64,000 nt of DNA, taken from Plasmodiophora brassicae (Eukaryota > Endomyxa: Phytomyxea > Phytomyxea > Plasmodiophorida). Shown here piece by piece: positions 60,956 through 64,000 of the stretch (the first letter of the stretch is position 1; the number at the start of each line of letters is the position of its first letter). A program made the translations under genes and the position numbers. The stretch spans positions 859,547 through 923,546 of the forward strand of contig CP145423.1 of NCBI GenBank assembly GCA_036867785.1, written 5' to 3'. The notes under the pieces were generated by a model that did not search any database, was not told the DNA's origin, and saw nothing but the letters and a program-made list of their open reading frames with translations.

Positions 60956-62854
60956 TTAGCGCAAACGCTGGCGCTTGTTGTGGATGGCTAAGTACGTGGC
61001 CTGGTTGTCGCTGATGTTTGATGTGGATGACAGGGCCAGAATGTTTGGATTGCGTTGGAACGCAATCCTGAATTGAAGCTTGATCGCTTGACAGGTCGGC
61101 ATGCTGTTCAACGTGCGAATCATGTCTCTGAACGCCGTGGTCGTTGGGGACATGTTGAACGGGATTGACAGCGTCATGACTTTGTCATCTCGTTCACGAA
61201 CTCTTGGCCTCAGATATTCATCTCGTGCGTGCGGGTTGACTCGCATGATGATGTTGTCGACAAAAGTAGTACTGAAGCTGCGGGCCAAAAGGCGTCGTCG
61301 GAACAGTAGGATCATCGCCAGTCGATCTTGAAGGCATGTGTTCGTGCGTACATACCGGATGCACTCCCCGCGGATATACCCCGAGATGCAGGCCGGGTTG
61401 TGGAACGAGCTGGGCGGGATGTACTGGTAACAGTTGTTCGGCTTCTGATAGGTCTTGAACGCTGCTCGGCCGCGTAGTTTGTAGACGGTCAAGTCCAGGA
61501 AGTCGACCGAGTCGTAGGAGTAATTGAAGTTAACCGTGATGCCGGCTATGTACTCGCCCATTGCTGATGCTGTGCGTTCCAAGGCGTCGATGCCGTAGAT
61601 GTACACAGCGAATATGTCGTCAATATATCGGCGGTAGTATTTGAAGCATCTCACGAAGCGGTGGTCGAAGTCCTTCAGGTAGATGTTCGCGCAATAGACT
61701 GCGGCATTGCAGCCCATGGCAATACCATCCGTCTGATGGAAGACCGTCTCGCCGTAGAGAAAGTAGTTCGACTTACAAATGACTTCCAGAACGGTTACCA
61801 TGAACTCGGCGATCTGGTCGGAGTGGATCTGCCTGAGCTCTTGACGAACGACTCGGTAGAGACGTTCTAGTGACATCATTGTGTAGAGGGAGGTCACGTC
61901 CCCTGTAACCAGCAGGTCCTGGTCGTTAAGCGGAGTCCTTTCGAAGTCGATCACGAGTTCCGTCGAGTCTCTCAGGGAGTGTTCAACAGTGACTGCTTCT
62001 AGCTTTGTCGCTAGGAAGATCGCCCAATTTGTGGTGATCCATTTGACGGCGCCGACAATTGGACGAGACGGGATGGGAACACCTGGTGGCGTTCGCTTGT
62101 GCAGCTTTGGAAGAACATGGAACTTTGGAAGTGATTCGTCACCTTGATTGAGGAAGTTCTTGGCTTGATTGGTGAGTAGACCGAGGTGTTTAGCTTGGAA
62201 CATAAGAGTCGCCGATCGGATACGTAATGTGTTCAGAATGTCGACCCACTGTTCACAGTTAACCGGACCGACGTGTGCGTAATGCTCACCATCACTTAGA
62301 TGCGCCCAGACCATGTCGTCGTACGTCTCGATTGGTAGGACGACGATGCCCATGTTTTTGTCCGACAGCACGATCTTGACACGTGGGTCGTTGCTGAGCC
62401 TGCGCATCGCCCGCGTAATACGATCCGGACTTGTTAGGACGTGGTTGCTGAGGATGGCGCTGGATTTGTTGTTAATGTACTCGATGACCGTGTGGCATTC
62501 GGCGGTGTTCTCCGGCGGAAGCCACGTGTTACGTGCTTGTAGTCGTGGATCGTAATCGTCATTTTGGGCAATGTTGCACACGTTGTGGAAGAAGTCATAC
62601 ACTCTGATGCGTCGCGTGAACTGGCCGATGCTACAGACGTACGTCGCCACGGGTGGTGCTGTTGGCCTTGGGCAGAATCTGGGACCTAACCCAAGGAACT
62701 TTAGATCCGGCAGGTCATCGGCAAGTGGCGGTGGCAGTAGGTTATGAAAGCTGAAGTTGGCAAACGACGGTAAGTACTGGATTCGGCGTAGTTTAGCTGC
62801 ATGGATGGACGGGAACTTGCGATGTACGTAGACGTCCCGTCGCATCTTCCGCAT
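60956..62854 (-). CDS. Penelope-like reverse transcriptase
   Basis: 632 codons. Conserved Penelope RT blocks in order: KIVLSDKNMGIVVLPIETYD (about residues 158-177), FHVLPKLHKRTPPGVPIPSR, VTGDVTSLYT (motif A), DGIAMGCNAAVYCANIYL (motif B), FKYYRRYIDDIFAVY (motif C, catalytic Asp pair), SVDFLDLTVYK, and KPNNCYQYIPPSSFHNPACI, the family's K-x-N ... S-x-H-P block. This RT family is the closest retroelement relative of telomerase. The C-terminus ends at RNKRQRLR-like basic residues with no endonuclease. The start overlaps the ORF1 stop, suggesting translation by termination and re-initiation. Confidence 0.93.
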   Translation of the reverse strand: MRKMRRDVYVHRKFPSIHAAKLRRIQYLPSFANFSFHNLLPPPLADDLPDLKFLGLGPRFCPRPTAPPVATYVCSIGQFTRRIRVYDFFHNVCNIAQNDDYDPRLQARNTWLPPENTAECHTVIEYINNKSSAILSNHVLTSPDRITRAMRRLSNDPRVKIVLSDKNMGIVVLPIETYDDMVWAHLSDGEHYAHVGPVNCEQWVDILNTLRIRSATLMFQAKHLGLLTNQAKNFLNQGDESLPKFHVLPKLHKRTPPGVPIPSRPIVGAVKWITTNWAIFLATKLEAVTVEHSLRDSTELVIDFERTPLNDQDLLVTGDVTSLYTMMSLERLYRVVRQELRQIHSDQIAEFMVTVLEVICKSNYFLYGETVFHQTDGIAMGCNAAVYCANIYLKDFDHRFVRCFKYYRRYIDDIFAVYIYGIDALERTASAMGEYIAGITVNFNYSYDSVDFLDLTVYKLRGRAAFKTYQKPNNCYQYIPPSSFHNPACISGYIRGECIRYVRTNTCLQDRLAMILLFRRRLLARSFSTTFVDNIIMRVNPHARDEYLRPRVRERDDKVMTLSIPFNMSPTTTAFRDMIRTLNSMPTCQAIKLQFRIAFQRNPNILALSSTSNISDNQATYLAIHNKRQRLR

Positions 62855-63603
62855 TACTGCTGTACGGCTCGGCCGCGTCCTCTTCCGCGTCCTCGTCCGC
62901 GTCCTCGTCCACGTCCTCTTCCTCGCTGTTGCGTTCCGTGCGGTTGCCTCTGGCTTTCGCTTCGGGGTTGACGTTGTTGCCCAGATGCGTGCCCGCCGCC
63001 AGCCTGGGCGTCCTGACGGCGGCTGCCTTTTCCCGGTCGCATCTTCGCCACCTTTTCATTGACCAGTCGTTCGATGTCCTTCTTCGACGGGATCATCTTC
63101 TGCAAGTCCCGTTTGCTTAGCATGACTGGTTCGTCTAGCTGCGCTTGACGGGCTTGGAACTTGGCACGCTTGGCTTCCTTGGCTCGTGCGTGTTGGTCGG
63201 CCTGTTGCTTGAAGAGCACAGTATAGTGGTTGCGGATAGTTGCTCGAATGATGGGAATCCATTTGTAGAGTGGATCCACAGGGTTGCGGAAGTCTTGGAG
63301 CGGGTCGTGATCGTCGTCGTCGTCCACGAGCATCGCGCGTCGCGCAGCAGCCGGTCGATCCTCCCAGATATTCTCCATGGCTTCGATGTTCGCTTTCAGT
63401 TCGGCTTCGTGTTCTTCCTTCGCCTCCGTCAGTTTTGCTCTAGCTTGATCGAGGCGTGCCGTAAGATTGTGTTTCTCGCAGGCCATGATGAACTCGAAGC
63501 CTTTTCCTAGCGTTTCGCGGTCGCTAATCTTGGCGGGGATCGATTTCTTGTATCGGTCCATGATTGCCTTTGGTGGTGGATTATCCATGGAATACTCTTC
63601 CAT
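62854..63603 (-). CDS. Penelope-like element ORF1, coiled coil with RG tail
   Basis: 249 codons from the ATG at 63603. The N-terminal half is charged and helical (ARLDQARAKLTEAKEEHEAE, likely coiled coil), then DDDDDHDPLQ, a second helical block (QADQHARAKEAKRAKFQARQ), and a basic tail ending in about nine RG dipeptides, typical of RNA binding. It may act as a nucleic-acid chaperone or binding partner for the RT. Upstream, only ~20 bases separate the ATG from telomeric repeats, and an in-frame stop (TAA, formed by the repeat edge) closes the frame there. The stop codon overlaps the RT start in the string TAATG at 62856-62852. Confidence 0.8.
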   Translation of the reverse strand: MEEYSMDNPPPKAIMDRYKKSIPAKISDRETLGKGFEFIMACEKHNLTARLDQARAKLTEAKEEHEAELKANIEAMENIWEDRPAAARRAMLVDDDDDHDPLQDFRNPVDPLYKWIPIIRATIRNHYTVLFKQQADQHARAKEAKRAKFQARQAQLDEPVMLSKRDLQKMIPSKKDIERLVNEKVAKMRPGKGSRRQDAQAGGGHASGQQRQPRSESQRQPHGTQQRGRGRGRGRGRGRGRGRGRAVQQ

Positions 63604-63621
63604 ATCGGCAAGCCTCGGGGC

Positions 63622-64000
63622 TTTTTAGGGTTTTAGTAGGGTTTTAGGGTTTTAGGGTTTTAGGGCTTAGGGGTTTTTAAGGGGTTTTTAGGGTTTTAGG
63701 GTTTTTATAGGGTTTTAGGGTTTTAGGGTTTTAGGGTTTTAGGGTTTTAGGGTTTTTAGGGTTTTAGGGTTTTAGGGTTTTAGGGTTTTAGGGTTTTAGG
63801 GTTTTAGGGTTTTAGGGTTTTAGGGTTTTAGGGTTTTAGGGTTTTAGGGTTTTAGGGTTTTAGGGTTTTAGGGTTTTAGGGTTTTAGGGTTTTAGGGTTT
63901 TAGGGTTTTAGGGTTTTAGGGTTTTTAGGGTTTTAGGGTTTTAGGGTTTTAGGGTTTTTTAGGGTTTTTTAGGGTTTTAGGGGCTTAGGGTTTTTTAGGG
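63622..64000 (+). repeat. Telomere, (TTTTAGGG)n
   Basis: About 46 units of TTTTAGGG running to the window end, G-rich strand 3' outward. The proximal ~100 bases and the last ~90 bases include variants with 5 or 6 T, an extra G (aaggggttttta) and a gggcttaggg unit; the middle is regular. The 8-base unit is known from several algae and protists. Confidence 0.97.

Larger units (their letters stand above)
60956..63621 (-). mobile_element. EN-minus Penelope-like retroelement at the telomere
   Basis: Two overlapping minus-strand ORFs: a coiled-coil/RG-rich ORF1 and a Penelope-family reverse transcriptase. No GIY-YIG endonuclease follows the RT, placing it with the endonuclease-less (Athena/Coprina-type) Penelope-like elements. 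The outer end is capped directly by the telomere. Its sense strand is the C-rich telomere strand, with 5' end outward and 3' end inward, as expected if the RT primes on the telomeric 3' G-overhang. It looks whole in both ORFs. The inner border is set at the RT stop; the real 3' end lies somewhere in 60564-60955. Confidence 0.88.

Noticed and set aside
60900-61020. Hammerhead ribozyme at the inner end of the Penelope-like element
   Set aside because: I found a ctgatg string but not the CUGANGA ... GAAA core in a suitable fold.

Overview
This is one end of a eukaryotic chromosome. The last ~380 bases are a (TTTTAGGG)n telomere with the G-rich strand reading outward, so base 64000 is the distal end. 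Genes carry many short GT-AG introns of about 50-75 bases, often one per small exon, and the sequence is GC-rich. The 8-base telomere unit, tiny introns and mix of retroelements suggest a protist. A plasmodiophorid (Plasmodiophora-like rhizarian) is my best guess, but it is an inference and not proven by any marker here.

Layout. 1-5.2 kb: a many-exon SERCA-type Ca2+ ATPase (+). 5.4-7.0 kb: a translation-factor eIF2B gamma-like nucleotidyltransferase (-). 7.6-18.0 kb: a seven-helix membrane-protein gene (-) split in its first codons by an ~8.9 kb LINE (+). The LINE is flanked by a perfect 13-base target duplication. Its ORF2 is itself split by a 2.3 kb non-coding element with 92-base LTR-like ends, which carries a 147-base satellite. 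18.3-28.7 kb: a Kelch/beta-propeller membrane protein (-), a leucine-rich-repeat receptor-like gene (+), an inverted pair of paralogous unknown genes with a duplicated receptor tail, a CDF zinc transporter (-) and another multi-helix membrane protein (-). 28.7-32.7 kb: a perfect 22-base-arm palindrome, a ~340-base-arm inverted repeat and pieces of unassigned or transposase-like genes. 32.8-41.9 kb: three unrecognised + strand genes; one ends in a C2H2-like finger and one carries tandemly duplicated small exons.

41.9-47 kb: decayed coding pieces, an atypical protein kinase gene with a frame break, a fragment of a paralogue, and a PIF/Harbinger-like DDE transposase piece. 47.2-50.2 kb: a 5'-truncated LINE (-). 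50.2-53.7 kb: degenerate subtelomeric repeats. 53.75-60.6 kb: a ubiquitin-specific-protease-like gene and a very large unknown gene (~1744 codons), both on the - strand. 60.9-63.6 kb: an intact-looking, endonuclease-less Penelope-like retroelement with two overlapping ORFs. It lies directly against the telomere with its 5' end outward.

The most interesting signal is this terminal Penelope-like element. Its orientation and position match the telomere-attached, EN-minus Penelope elements known from a few eukaryotes. Its first ORF begins only ~20 bases from the telomeric repeats. The second is the three-level nest: satellite-bearing LTR-like miniature in a LINE in a receptor gene, with both target duplications still perfect, implying recent activity.
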